Source: Oceanobacillus_B kapialis (GTDB taxonomy: Bacteria; Bacillota; Bacilli; Bacillales; Amphibacillaceae). From it: a DNA stretch of 64,000 nt. Both the position numbers and the translations under genes were made by a program. The stretch lies in assembly GCF_042685265.1 (NCBI RefSeq), contig NZ_JBHUMX010000041.1. One strand, 5' to 3'. Below the pieces are notes generated by a model. The model was not told where the DNA came from. It worked only from the letters and a program-made list of their open reading frames with translations, and did no database searches. Below, in pieces: positions 1 to 8,628 of the stretch (its first letter is position 1; each line of letters begins with the position of its first letter).

Positions 1-40
1 GCGCCCCTTCTGAATAAAATAACCTTATAAAATAGGTACT

Positions 41-143
41 TTATCCCGCCTTAACTGGCAGTATAATCTCCGAAAGGAATTGTAAGGTCAAACTAACACT
101 TGGTGTGGAAGGGTAACCTTCACCAAATGAAGTTTCACTTTAT
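41..143 (+). repeat. Dispersed two-hairpin intergenic repeat, copy 1
   Basis: This copy starts with TTATCCCGCCTTAACTGGCA and ends with the conserved tail AAATGAAGTTTCACTTTAT. Its right module (ACTTGGTGTGG ... CACCAAATG) forms a degenerate hairpin, and its left module has lost most of its second arm. It lies upstream of the yrrT operon. The heptamer ACTTTAT occurs at both ends (39-45 and 137-143). That could be a short target duplication or the junction of a tandem unit. Five further copies are listed separately. Confidence 0.85.
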
Positions 144-238
144 AAAAAAGGTAACATGTGATAGTGTTATACATATAATTCTTACTATACCAAGTGTAAT
201 ACTATGGTTTAAAATATTGAAGAGGAGTTGTAGGGATT

Positions 239-877
239 ATGGGGCGGGAATTTATTGAGATTTTTAATAATTGGGCGGATACCTATGATGCCAGTGTTTC
301 TGGGAAAGATCCCCAATATGCTGCTGTATTTGCCAATTATGAAGATATTTTAGCAGAAGTTGTTCAAAAATCATCGGGAAATGTGGTGGAATTCGGTGTA
401 GGGACAGGAAACCTTGCTGAAAAACTACTGGAGGAAGGGCACGAGGTAATAGGGATTGAGCCTTCCTTGGCAATGCGGGAAATTGCTGCAATAAAATTAC
501 CTACGCTTACAGTGTTGGAGGGTGACTTTATTGATTACCCAGCATTCCCTTACGCTGTAGAAACAATTGTCAGTACGTATGCTTTTCACCATTTAACAGA
601 CACAGAAAAGGATCAGGCAATCAAGCAATATTCTGCATTTTTGCCCGAAAAGGGGAAAATAGTTTTTGCGGACACAATGTTTAAGTCAGAAACAGAGAAG
701 CTTAAAGCCATTGAAGCTGCAAAGAATCAAGAATTCTATAATTTAGCTGAGGACCTCGAAAGAGAATATTACACCACAATTCCGGTAATTCAAACTATTT
801 TTAACACACACCAATTTGATGTAACATTTAAGCAAATGAATGATTTTGTTTGGCTGTTAACGGCTGAGCGGATTTAA
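239..877 (+). CDS. yrrT: YrrT-like SAM-dependent methyltransferase
   Basis: This 212-residue protein is a class I SAM-dependent methyltransferase. The glycine-rich motif I (EFGVGTGNL, residues 51-59) is visible in a Rossmann-like N-terminal half. It resembles B. subtilis YrrT, whose substrate is unknown but which is encoded with the S-adenosylhomocysteine recycling and reverse transsulfuration genes. Here it heads a four-gene run, yrrT-luxS-mccA-mccB, with only 18 nt before luxS. The ATG follows a GAGGAG-type ribosome site. A methyltransferase would yield S-adenosylhomocysteine, the precursor of the LuxS substrate, which fits the operon. The family call is firm, the exact substrate is not known. 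Confidence 0.85.
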   Translation: MGREFIEIFNNWADTYDASVSGKDPQYAAVFANYEDILAEVVQKSSGNVVEFGVGTGNLAEKLLEEGHEVIGIEPSLAMREIAAIKLPTLTVLEGDFIDYPAFPYAVETIVSTYAFHHLTDTEKDQAIKQYSAFLPEKGKIVFADTMFKSETEKLKAIEAAKNQEFYNLAEDLEREYYTTIPVIQTIFNTHQFDVTFKQMNDFVWLLTAERI

Positions 878-895
878 AAAAAGGGGATAGGTACA

Positions 896-1357
896 ATGAC
901 TAAAAAAATGAATGTTGAAAGCTTTAATTTGGATCATACGAAAGTGAAAGCACCATACGTACGTCTAGTCGGCGTCACAGAAGGAGCCAATGGAGATAGT
1001 GTCTATAAGTATGATATTCGGTTTAAGCAACCGAATAAAGCACATATGGAAATGCCAGGACTTCATTCAATCGAGCATTTAATGGCAGAAAATATACGTA
1101 ATCATACGGACAGTGTTTTAGACATTGGGCCGATGGGCTGTCAAACAGGTTTTTATTTATCTGTGCTTAACCATGATAATTATGAAGAAATTTTAGATAC
1201 ATTAGAAAAGACCTTAAAGGATGTATTAGAGGCAGACGAAGTACCAGCATGCAACGAAGTGCAATGCGGCTGGGCAGCCAATCATAGTCTGGAAGGTGCA
1301 AAAGATATTGCTAGGAAGATGCTTTCCCATCGAAATGAATGGCATGAAGTATTCTAA
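896..1357 (+). CDS. luxS: S-ribosylhomocysteine lyase LuxS
   Basis: LuxS cleaves S-ribosylhomocysteine to homocysteine and the AI-2 precursor DPD in the cytoplasm. The 153-residue length is normal for the family. The metal-binding HSIEH motif (His57, His61) and the third ligand Cys124 are present, as is the catalytic Cys82 in GCQTGFY. The gene sits between yrrT and mccA. In B. subtilis the equivalent operon position holds mtnN, while luxS stands alone. The homocysteine it makes would be the direct substrate of MccA encoded next. Confidence 0.96.
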   Translation: MTKKMNVESFNLDHTKVKAPYVRLVGVTEGANGDSVYKYDIRFKQPNKAHMEMPGLHSIEHLMAENIRNHTDSVLDIGPMGCQTGFYLSVLNHDNYEEILDTLEKTLKDVLEADEVPACNEVQCGWAANHSLEGAKDIARKMLSHRNEWHEVF

Positions 1358-1400
1358 ATGATAGGCGGCTCCCCGCTAATGTAAAGGAAGGGGAAGAGAT

Positions 1401-2321
1401 GTGGCGGTATATAATTCCGTACAGGAACTAATTGGTAATACACCATTACTTGAATTGAAACATTTTTCTGTACCCCATGATGTAAGGATCTATGCCAAGC
1501 TGGAATTTATGAATCCAGGTGGCAGTGTGAAGGATCGTCTTGGGGTCTCTTTGATACAGGATGCGTTAGATAAAGGAGAATTAAAGCCTGGGGGCACCAT
1601 AATTGAACCAACTGCAGGGAATACAGGGATAGGCTTGGCGTTAGCTGCTATAGTGTATGATCTTAAGGTGATTTTTTGTGTGCCTGAGCATTTTAGTATA
1701 GAAAAGCAATCGATTATGAAAGCGCTCGGTGCTGACATTATATCAACCCCTCAGAAGGAAGGTATGATCGGCGCGATTAAAAAAGCAGAAGAGCTATCTA
1801 AAAAGGTGCCAAATAGCTTTTGTCCAGAGCAATTTTCTAATCCAGCTAATCCAGCAACGTACTATAGAACCTTAGCTCCAGAAATTTGGGAAGAGCTCGA
1901 TGGGAACGTCGATGTTTTTGTAGCTGGTGCAGGTTCATCTGGGACCTTTATGGGGAGTAGCCGGTTTTTCAAAGAAAAAAATCCACATATACGTGGGGCA
2001 ATTGTGGAACCAGAAGGATCGATTATTGGTGGTGGCAAACCTGGTTCTCATCGTACAGAAGGGATCGGAATGGAGTTCTTTCCGAAATATTTCAACCATT
2101 CATATATAGATAAAGTTTATACCGTAACAGATCAGGATGCATTTCAAATGGTTGGAGAATTGGCTCGTAAGGAAGGTCTTCTTGTTGGAAGCTCCTCTGG
2201 ATCCGCTATGTATGGTGCATTGCAGGAAGCGATGCAAGCTAAACCGGGGTCACATATCGTGACTGTCTTTCCTGATGGCAGTGATCGTTATATAAGTAAA
2301 AATATTTTTGATAATGTGTAA
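1401..2321 (+). CDS. mccA: O-acetylserine-dependent cystathionine beta-synthase MccA
   Basis: This is a PLP-dependent CysK/CBS-fold enzyme of 306 residues. It is expected to condense homocysteine with O-acetylserine to cystathionine, the first step of reverse transsulfuration. The PLP lysine is Lys44 in GGSVKDRLG, and the phosphate-binding TAGNTG and GAGSSGT loops follow. The start is GTG at 1401, after a GGAAGAG ribosome site. An overlapping ATG two bases upstream is out of frame. The partner genes luxS (upstream) and mccB (11 nt downstream) make MccA more likely than a plain cysteine synthase. CysK activity remains an alternative. Confidence 0.9.
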   Translation: MAVYNSVQELIGNTPLLELKHFSVPHDVRIYAKLEFMNPGGSVKDRLGVSLIQDALDKGELKPGGTIIEPTAGNTGIGLALAAIVYDLKVIFCVPEHFSIEKQSIMKALGADIISTPQKEGMIGAIKKAEELSKKVPNSFCPEQFSNPANPATYYRTLAPEIWEELDGNVDVFVAGAGSSGTFMGSSRFFKEKNPHIRGAIVEPEGSIIGGGKPGSHRTEGIGMEFFPKYFNHSYIDKVYTVTDQDAFQMVGELARKEGLLVGSSSGSAMYGALQEAMQAKPGSHIVTVFPDGSDRYISKNIFDNV

Positions 2322-2332
2322 GGAGAATGGGT

Positions 2333-3466
2333 ATGCGTCGAAAAACAAAAATGATTCATGGTGGAATTACTGGAGATGAAAAAACAGGTGCTGTCTCGGT
2401 ACCGATTTACCAGGTAAGTACTTATAAACAGGAAAGCGCAGGAAATCATAGTGGGTTTGAATATTCTCGAACGGGTAATCCAACTCGTCATGGACTTGAA
2501 ACGGTTATTGCTGATTTAGAAAATGGTAAAGCTGGCTTTGCATTCGGATCAGGCATGGCCGCCATCACCTCTGTCATGATGCTGTTTGATGCAGGAGATC
2601 ACGTTCTATTAACAGATGATGTATATGGAGGATCTTACCGGCTGATGACCAAAGTTTTAAATCGGTTCCAGCTCCATCATACGTTCGTTGACACAAGCAA
2701 TTCCGAACTAGTCGAGACATCCATTACGGAAAGTACAAAGGCACTATATATTGAAACACCAACGAACCCATTACTGAAAATTACAGATATTAAGCGGATG
2801 TCGGAAATCGCCAAGAAACATAATCTGCTTTTAATCGTTGATAATACATTTGCTACACCGTATTGGCAGCAACCGTTGGACTTAGGGGCAGATATTGTGC
2901 TTCATAGTGCAACAAAGTATATTGGCGGTCACAGTGACGTAGTTGCAGGGCTAGTTGCTGTTAGGGAGGATGAGCTTGCAGATCGGATACACTTTATCCA
3001 AAATTCAGTAGGAGCCGTGTTAGGGCCACAGGATTCTTGGCTGCTTATGCGCGGAATAAAGACACTTGCCCTTCGAATGGAAGCAATCGAAGCGAACACC
3101 AAAAAACTGGTAGCATTTTTACAAGAACATCCAAACGTAACAAAGGTATACTACCCAGGGCTTAAAGAACATCATGGTCACCATATCGCTGCAACACAAT
3201 CTGCGGGATTTGGTGGAATGATTTCATTTGATGTGGGGAGTGAAGAGGCAGCAGCAAAATTATTAAGCCGGGTTCAATTCTTTACGTTAGCAGAAAGTCT
3301 AGGAGCTGTAGAAAGTTTGATATCCATCCCAGCCAAAATGACACACGCCTCTATTCCTGCTGATAGACGTAACGAATTAGGAATCACAGACGGTCTAATC
3401 CGCATCTCTGTTGGGATAGAAGATGTCGAAGATCTAGTAGACGATTTAAAACAAGCACTGGAATAA
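2333..3466 (+). CDS. mccB: Cystathionine gamma-lyase / homocysteine gamma-lyase MccB
   Basis: This Cys/Met-metabolism PLP enzyme has about 377 residues and is expected to split cystathionine into cysteine, 2-oxobutyrate and ammonia. The PLP lysine lies in HSATKYIGGHSD, near residue 195. The family signatures YSRTGNPTR and SLGAVESL are present. The ATG at 2333 is preferred over the one at 2327, because AAGGAG at 2320-2325 would have no spacing to the earlier codon. It is the last gene of the yrrT-luxS-mccA-mccB unit and is followed by a long stem-loop. Confidence 0.92.
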   Translation: MRRKTKMIHGGITGDEKTGAVSVPIYQVSTYKQESAGNHSGFEYSRTGNPTRHGLETVIADLENGKAGFAFGSGMAAITSVMMLFDAGDHVLLTDDVYGGSYRLMTKVLNRFQLHHTFVDTSNSELVETSITESTKALYIETPTNPLLKITDIKRMSEIAKKHNLLLIVDNTFATPYWQQPLDLGADIVLHSATKYIGGHSDVVAGLVAVREDELADRIHFIQNSVGAVLGPQDSWLLMRGIKTLALRMEAIEANTKKLVAFLQEHPNVTKVYYPGLKEHHGHHIAATQSAGFGGMISFDVGSEEAAAKLLSRVQFFTLAESLGAVESLISIPAKMTHASIPADRRNELGITDGLIRISVGIEDVEDLVDDLKQALE

Positions 3467-3487
3467 AATTAAATTAAAGTGAGACAT

Positions 3488-3542
3488 AATGCCAGACAAT
3501 TCTAGTCTAGCCAGGAGGCTTGGACTTGGTTGTTTGGCATTT
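3488..3542 (+). terminator. Long stem-loop after mccB
   Basis: AATGCCAGACAA at 3488-3499 pairs with TTGTTTGGCATT at the far side. An inner AGTC/GACT segment lengthens the imperfect stem, which is followed by TTGCTTGTTCC. It probably ends the yrrT-mccB transcript. A second small hairpin (TGATTAAGA ... TCTTAATCA, 3556-3580) follows immediately. Confidence 0.65.
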
Positions 3543-3649
3543 TGCTTGTTCCTCTTGATTAAGAGCGCTGTTCTTAATCAGTCTAATGGAGTTTGTCTGA
3601 GAAAATATGCTAAAATAAATATTATCATAAAACGTAGGAGGTAAATCCA

Positions 3650-5020
3650 ATGAGCGAACAGGTTTTACAGTATTTACAGGAACATCAACAAAGATTGTTA
3701 GATAAATTATTTGAATTTTTGGCAATCCCTAGTGTGAGTACAGACAGTGCCCATAAAGAGGATATTCATAAAGCCGCAGATTTTATTACTACATATTTAC
3801 AGGATATCGGGTTTAAGAATATCGAAAAACAAGAGACGGGCGGACACCCGCTTGTATATGCAGAGTATAACGGAGCCGGAGCTGAGGCGCCGACTGTTCT
3901 GTTTTACGGGCACTATGATGTGCAACCAGCCGATCCGCTTGAGCTATGGGATAGTGAACCATTTAAACCAGAAATTAGAGACGGAAGAATTTTTGCAAGA
4001 GGCTCCAGTGATGATAAGGGACAGGTATTTATGCATCTCGCTGTCTTTGAAGCGTATATGAAAACAGAAGGAAAATTACCACTTAATGTAAAAGTATGCA
4101 TTGAGGGGGAAGAAGAAATCGGCAGTGAGAATTTATACAAGGTGCTCCATGATAAGAAAGAGCAATTCCAGGCCGATTTTGCCGTTATTTCGGATTCGGG
4201 AATGGTGGAGAAAAACCAACCGACAATTTTGTATGGTCTAAAAGGCTTTACGGGCATTGAAATTACGGTGAATGGACCAGATCATGACTTGCATTCAGGT
4301 ATGTACGGGGGAGCCGTGCGCAATCCAATTATGGCATTAAATCACATACTAGCCTCTATGAAAAATGAAGAGGAAGTTGTCACCGTTGATGGATTCTATG
4401 ATGGTGTAGAACCATTATCTGATGAAGAAAGGGAATTAATCGATCAAGTTAAAGGGGAAGATTATGTAAAAGCTACGAGTATCCCGGAAACTGTATCGGA
4501 AAAAGGCTACACTGCTAAGGAGCATACCATGGCTCGACCTACTTTTGAAATAAACGGGATGTATGGGGGCTATCAAGGAGAAGGAACGAAAACAATTATT
4601 CCATCCTCGGCTACAGCTAAAATCACCTGCAGGCTTGTACCTGGCCAGGACCCAGAACGTGTACAACAATTACTAGAGAAGCATGTAAAACGCGTTGCCC
4701 CAGCTGGTGTGACGGTTGAAGTGATAAAAGAAAAACTATCTGCCAAAGCTTATAAAGTCGATCCAGACCATGCGTTAATAAAGAAAGCTGCTGAGAGCTA
4801 TACAAAAGCATTCGGCAAGGAAACCGTTTATGTTAGAATGGGCGGCTCTATTCCTGTTGTAGAATGGATGGAAGCCATATACCAAATGCCAATTGTACTG
4901 TTAGGATTCGGGACACCAGATGACCGGCTACACTCTCCAAATGAGAGCTTCCCATTAGACAGCTTTGAAAAGGGAATGGAAACATTGGCTTACTATTGGA
5001 ACCAAGTTAAAGATAAATAA
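3650..5020 (+). CDS. M20 family metallopeptidase (dipeptidase)
   Basis: This 456-residue zinc peptidase belongs to the ArgE/DapE/carnosinase (M20) family and probably hydrolyses dipeptides in the cytosol. Motifs seen are GHYDVQP (first metal histidine), SSDDKGQ (bridging aspartate), EGEEEIGS (catalytic glutamate pair) and the dimerisation-domain segment GPDHDLHSG. There is no signal peptide. A GTAGGAGG ribosome site precedes the ATG. The gene is followed closely by a YueD-like reductase (21 nt), so the two may be cotranscribed, though no functional link is evident. The exact substrate cannot be read from the sequence. Confidence 0.85.
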   Translation: MSEQVLQYLQEHQQRLLDKLFEFLAIPSVSTDSAHKEDIHKAADFITTYLQDIGFKNIEKQETGGHPLVYAEYNGAGAEAPTVLFYGHYDVQPADPLELWDSEPFKPEIRDGRIFARGSSDDKGQVFMHLAVFEAYMKTEGKLPLNVKVCIEGEEEIGSENLYKVLHDKKEQFQADFAVISDSGMVEKNQPTILYGLKGFTGIEITVNGPDHDLHSGMYGGAVRNPIMALNHILASMKNEEEVVTVDGFYDGVEPLSDEERELIDQVKGEDYVKATSIPETVSEKGYTAKEHTMARPTFEINGMYGGYQGEGTKTIIPSSATAKITCRLVPGQDPERVQQLLEKHVKRVAPAGVTVEVIKEKLSAKAYKVDPDHALIKKAAESYTKAFGKETVYVRMGGSIPVVEWMEAIYQMPIVLLGFGTPDDRLHSPNESFPLDSFEKGMETLAYYWNQVKDK

Positions 5021-5041
5021 AAAAAGTGAGGTGAATTTCTC

Positions 5042-5797
5042 ATGAAATATGCGATCGTGACAGGCGTTTCAAAAGGATTAGGATATTCCGTTGCAAAGCT
5101 ATTATTAGAACAGGAGATTCATGTAATTGGTCTTGCAAGAACAGGTGCGGAAGGGTTACAGGATATTGCAGAAACGAATAATGTAACCTTCCAACAATAT
5201 AAATGCGATTTAGGGGACGTTGAGGCCATCGAGGAGACATGTAAGGAGATAAAGGGTCAGCTTGATAAAAATCTTTCTACGCTTTTTCTTGTCAATAATG
5301 CTGCGGTTGTAGAGCCTGTTGACCAGGCGATGAATATGAATAGCAGTGATTTGGCGCACCATGTAAAAGTGAACACAATTGCTCCAATGGTGATGACCAA
5401 TTTATTTTTAAAAGAAGCATCTACCGGTGGTTACCCGTTACTTAGTGTTACAGTGACCTCGGGGGCAGCAGAGCGCCCGATGTCTGGCTGGAGTGCTTAT
5501 TGCAGTACGAAAGCAAGTATTAATATGTATACACAGACTGTTGCGCTTGAACAAGATGAAAAGGGAACAAACCATAAAGTTTTTGCTTTTAGCCCTGGTA
5601 TCATGGATACAGGGATGCAGGAACAAATACGCGCTGCTTCCAAGGAAGAATTTAGTGCAGTGGATACGTTTAAGTCTTACAAAGAGCAAAATGCATTAGA
5701 AGATGCAGACAAAGTAGGCAAGGTGCTAGTGAGCATCTTGACTAATGAAGCCGATGTGCAAAACGGCAAAATTTATAATGTAAAAGATTATCTATAA
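5042..5797 (+). CDS. YueD-like short-chain reductase ((S)-benzoin-forming benzil reductase type)
   Basis: This 251-residue classical SDR has the NAD(P)-binding motif TGVSKGLG (residues 8-14), the NNAA motif (85-88) and a Ser140-Tyr153-Lys157 catalytic triad (SAYCSTKAS). It resembles Bacillus YueD and sepiapterin-reductase-like enzymes, which reduce 1,2-diketones such as benzil in vitro. The physiological substrate is unknown. The start ATG follows GAGGTGA. It is probably the second gene of a two-gene unit with the upstream dipeptidase. Confidence 0.8.
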   Translation: MKYAIVTGVSKGLGYSVAKLLLEQEIHVIGLARTGAEGLQDIAETNNVTFQQYKCDLGDVEAIEETCKEIKGQLDKNLSTLFLVNNAAVVEPVDQAMNMNSSDLAHHVKVNTIAPMVMTNLFLKEASTGGYPLLSVTVTSGAAERPMSGWSAYCSTKASINMYTQTVALEQDEKGTNHKVFAFSPGIMDTGMQEQIRAASKEEFSAVDTFKSYKEQNALEDADKVGKVLVSILTNEADVQNGKIYNVKDYL

Positions 5798-5880
5798 ACA
5801 CCGCCCATTCTTTGCGAATTCCCTCCCAAAAAGTACTTTTCAGCATAAAGTATAGTAGTCGGAAAAGAGGAGGGGAAAAA

Positions 5881-6000
5881 ATGGGTAAAGAAAGTTACGG
5901 CAGCGGATTTGCGCTGTTAGTTGTATTGTTTATTTTATTGATCATTATTGGAACTGCTTATACTGGTGGTGGCTATGGCCACGGTGGCGGATTCTATTAA
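5881..6000 (+). CDS. YjcZ-like sporulation miniprotein
   Basis: This 39-residue protein has one hydrophobic helix (ALLVVLFILLIIIG, residues 11-24) and a Gly/Tyr/His-rich tail (GGGYGHGGGFY). That layout is typical of the YjcZ/YhzE-type small spore proteins of Bacillaceae. The ATG at 5881 follows a strong GAGGAGGGG ribosome site. A longer reading from 5812 lacks support. It stands alone and is followed by a clear terminator. Its role is not known beyond an association with sporulation in relatives. Confidence 0.8.
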   Translation: MGKESYGSGFALLVVLFILLIIIGTAYTGGGYGHGGGFY

Positions 6001-6040
6001 TAAGTAAAAAATGGCTTAGCAATCCAATGTAGTTAAATGA

Positions 6041-6069
6041 AAGTGGTGGGACCTAACGTCCCACCACTT
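6041..6069 (+). terminator. Intrinsic terminator after the YjcZ-like gene
   Basis: The 12-bp perfect stem AAGTGGTGGGAC / GTCCCACCACTT has a five-base loop and is followed by TTATTTTT. It can serve the small + strand gene. The convergent ABC permease gene ends at 6127. Confidence 0.9.
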
Positions 6070-6126
6070 TTATTTTTGCATAGGGAATTTAAAATGGCAT
6101 GCTCATGCTAAACGCTTGTGCTTCTG

Positions 6127-7770
6127 TTATATAGTTTGATGCTGTCCTTGTTTAATTTTTTTATTAATAATGCTGTGCATGACGATTATCCCAGTAGCTA
6201 CTAGTACAAATAAAATGAATGCCGTCATAAGGATGCCTTCAACAAAATCAAGATTCCATAAGAGAAGTACTAATATACCAAAAATCCCTAGTTGAATGAC
6301 CAGGCCAATTAGCCCGACCATTCGGGATTTAAATACTTCTTGTTCATCTGTCCAATTTAACTTGGGCTGTGTGAAATCAAGAAACGTTCCAAGCGCACTG
6401 CTAAACCAACTAGACAGTAATACAAGAGGTAACCATACAAGAAAAAGCGTCCAGTCAATTTTAATGACAAAAATAAACAATACAACGGCTAATAATATAG
6501 TAACTAAGTTGATTATCCAGGCTGTTGCCACTTTACTAAATAATATTTGTTTCGGGTTTAAAGGAAGGAACAAGTTGGCGTGCCACGATTTTCCCTCCCT
6601 AGAAATACCGGTAATTGATGTTGCATTTGAGCCAATAATTAAAAGGGAACCTATAAATAGAAGTAAAAGTCCATGTTTTCCTGATAGTTCATTCAAAAGG
6701 CCGCCAATATTTCCACTGGAGGAATCCATAAAAAGAATTACGATAAGAAATATCGGAGCGAACAAGCTCATAAACACACATTGTGTAAGAAAAGTAGGTG
6801 TTCGAAAAATAATCCGTAGTTCTTTTCTAATATAAGAGAGCCATACTGGTGTGACAGATGAATTCTTTGCAAGCTTTGCACCAGTAAAGGTCGATTTATT
6901 GGCAGTGTTCATGCCGCGAACTCCCTTAATATACAGAAGCTGTCCTGCCCAAATAAATAAGATGACAGCAGCCACATGCAGGGCGATACTTGCAAAAAAG
7001 GATAAAACACCGTTCCATACTGTTTCGGCAGTTAAAGCCATCGTGCCGAAATAGGCTGGTGGGTAAAAAGCCGTAATCCACTGTAATAGTCCATCCTGCT
7101 CCTGAATAAACATCGCCGCATCCTGCATAATTGCATCTACATCAGCATTTAAACGCACCAATATATTAATTAAAATAATAAAGATGAACGAAGCAACACC
7201 AGCAATTACTTTCGAGCGTTCCTTGTTTTTAGCAATATTTACAAACCGCATGATAAACATAAGCAAAGTACCCGCGATTGCAAAAGGTATCAGTGGTAAC
7301 AATAAAAAGAGGAGTATGCCTACAATATAATAGAGAAAAGGTGCTGCACTTACCGTTCCATACGTAAAGAATACTGGTAAGAAGAATAGTCCAGCAGCCC
7401 CGTATAAATAGATCAGCGGTCCTGCTGATTTCGCTAACAAAAGCTGATATGGCTGCAAAGGAAAAGGAATGAACGAATCAATGTCCTCAGCAAAATAAAA
7501 TGCATTCAATATGGAAATGAAACTAACAAATAATAGGATAACATGACTCGCTATTAATAGAATTCCTATTATAAGAGATTCCTGCCCCAATGGTTCAAGT
7601 GCCTCATAAAATACAGTTAATGCATTCTGGACAATGGAAATATAAACAAATGCTAATGGGAGAAGAAATAGTAGCGCAACAATTAATAAAGCCGTCTCTG
7701 AATTCTTTTTCCCTGCTCTTGAATACTGCATTTTTAACATGATTCTAATTAATTTCCATGTTTTACTCAT
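6127..7770 (-). CDS. ABC exporter permease (putative)
   Basis: This 547-residue polytopic membrane protein has about a dozen hydrophobic segments along its length. It overlaps the start of the downstream end of an ABC ATPase gene by 8 nt, so the two form a transporter. It has the size and layout of the large permeases of Bacillus exporters such as YthQ, but I cannot name the orthologue with certainty. No binding protein is encoded nearby, which suggests export. The substrate is unknown. Confidence 0.75.
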   Translation of the reverse strand: MSKTWKLIRIMLKMQYSRAGKKNSETALLIVALLFLLPLAFVYISIVQNALTVFYEALEPLGQESLIIGILLIASHVILLFVSFISILNAFYFAEDIDSFIPFPLQPYQLLLAKSAGPLIYLYGAAGLFFLPVFFTYGTVSAAPFLYYIVGILLFLLLPLIPFAIAGTLLMFIMRFVNIAKNKERSKVIAGVASFIFIILINILVRLNADVDAIMQDAAMFIQEQDGLLQWITAFYPPAYFGTMALTAETVWNGVLSFFASIALHVAAVILFIWAGQLLYIKGVRGMNTANKSTFTGAKLAKNSSVTPVWLSYIRKELRIIFRTPTFLTQCVFMSLFAPIFLIVILFMDSSSGNIGGLLNELSGKHGLLLLFIGSLLIIGSNATSITGISREGKSWHANLFLPLNPKQILFSKVATAWIINLVTILLAVVLFIFVIKIDWTLFLVWLPLVLLSSWFSSALGTFLDFTQPKLNWTDEQEVFKSRMVGLIGLVIQLGIFGILVLLLWNLDFVEGILMTAFILFVLVATGIIVMHSIINKKIKQGQHQTI

Positions 7771-8488
7771 TACTCGTCAACTCCAGGAATACTTGTTCTA
7801 GACTCTGATCGGTTTCATAGGATTTTTTCATATCTTGAAGCGTCCCATAAAATAAAAGCTCTCCATTATTAATAATCGCTACTTCATCACATAATTGCTC
7901 CACGACTTCTAGTCCGTGACTTGAGAAGAATACTGTTTTCCCTTTGTTTGCATGTTCACGCATCATTTCCTTTAATATGTATGCAGACTTTGGATCAAGG
8001 CCCGTCAATGGCTCATCTAATATCCATATGGATGGATCATGAAGTAAAACGCCTGTAACAATAATTTTTTGACGCATCCCGTGTGAATAAGATTGAATAT
8101 AATCACCTAAGGATTCATAAATAGAAAATTGCTTTGTAATGCGTTCGATACGTTCCTGGCGTACTTCTTTAGGGACTTGATAAATATCTGCAATGAAATT
8201 TAAATATTCCAACCCTTTTAAACGTAAAAATAGGTCTGGGCGATCCGGTACATAACCAAAAACGTTCTTCGCGTCCATTGGTTGCTTTTCAATATCAAAC
8301 CCATCTAATGTAATGCTCCCTTCATCAAGTGGGAGAACCCCTGTGATCATTTTAATAGTAGTAGACTTACCAGCACCGTTAGGTCCTAGAAAACCAACAA
8401 TTTTTCCATCTGGAATGGTAAGGTTCAAACGATCAATTACTTTCCGTGAGCCGGAGAAGTGCTTACTTACTTCTCTAATTTCAATCAT
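7763..8488 (-). CDS. ABC transporter ATP-binding protein
   Basis: This 241-residue nucleotide-binding subunit has Walker A GPNGAGKST, the signature-like segment YSHGMRQK (an atypical LSGGQ variant seen in CcmA/EcsA-type exporters), Walker B IWILDEP and the switch histidine in SSHGLE. It is translationally coupled to the permease gene at 6127-7770 by an ATGA-type overlap. The ATG is preceded by a GAGGGGAA site. By family it would power efflux or another export function, with the substrate unknown. Confidence 0.9.
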   Translation of the reverse strand: MIEIREVSKHFSGSRKVIDRLNLTIPDGKIVGFLGPNGAGKSTTIKMITGVLPLDEGSITLDGFDIEKQPMDAKNVFGYVPDRPDLFLRLKGLEYLNFIADIYQVPKEVRQERIERITKQFSIYESLGDYIQSYSHGMRQKIIVTGVLLHDPSIWILDEPLTGLDPKSAYILKEMMREHANKGKTVFFSSHGLEVVEQLCDEVAIINNGELLFYGTLQDMKKSYETDQSLEQVFLELTSNE

Positions 8489-8546
8489 GCTTTCCCCTCA
8501 TTTCTATTTGCTTTTATGAATATGATGTTGTATGGTACACTTTATG

Positions 8547-8575
8547 TTGACAGTTAACAACATAACGTTTATGAA
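8547..8575 (+). promoter_or_regulatory. Candidate sigma-A promoter for the map-type gene
   Basis: TTGACA (8547-8552) and TATGAA (8570-8575) are separated by 17 nt. They lie 54 nt upstream of the GTG start of the methionine aminopeptidase. The assignment rests on consensus match only. Confidence 0.55.
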
Positions 8576-8628
8576 CAGTTTAACATATTTAATACGATCG
8601 TTTTTGGAATAAAGAGAGGAAGATTTGA

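Noticed and set aside
1..238. A CymR-type operator before yrrT
   Set aside because: Regulation by CymR would be expected from B. subtilis, but I could not align a convincing site, and most of the region is taken by a dispersed repeat.
6296..6835. A 179-codon frame on the + strand
   Set aside because: It lies wholly inside the ABC permease gene on the other strand, which has a clear membrane-protein pattern and is coupled to its ATPase.
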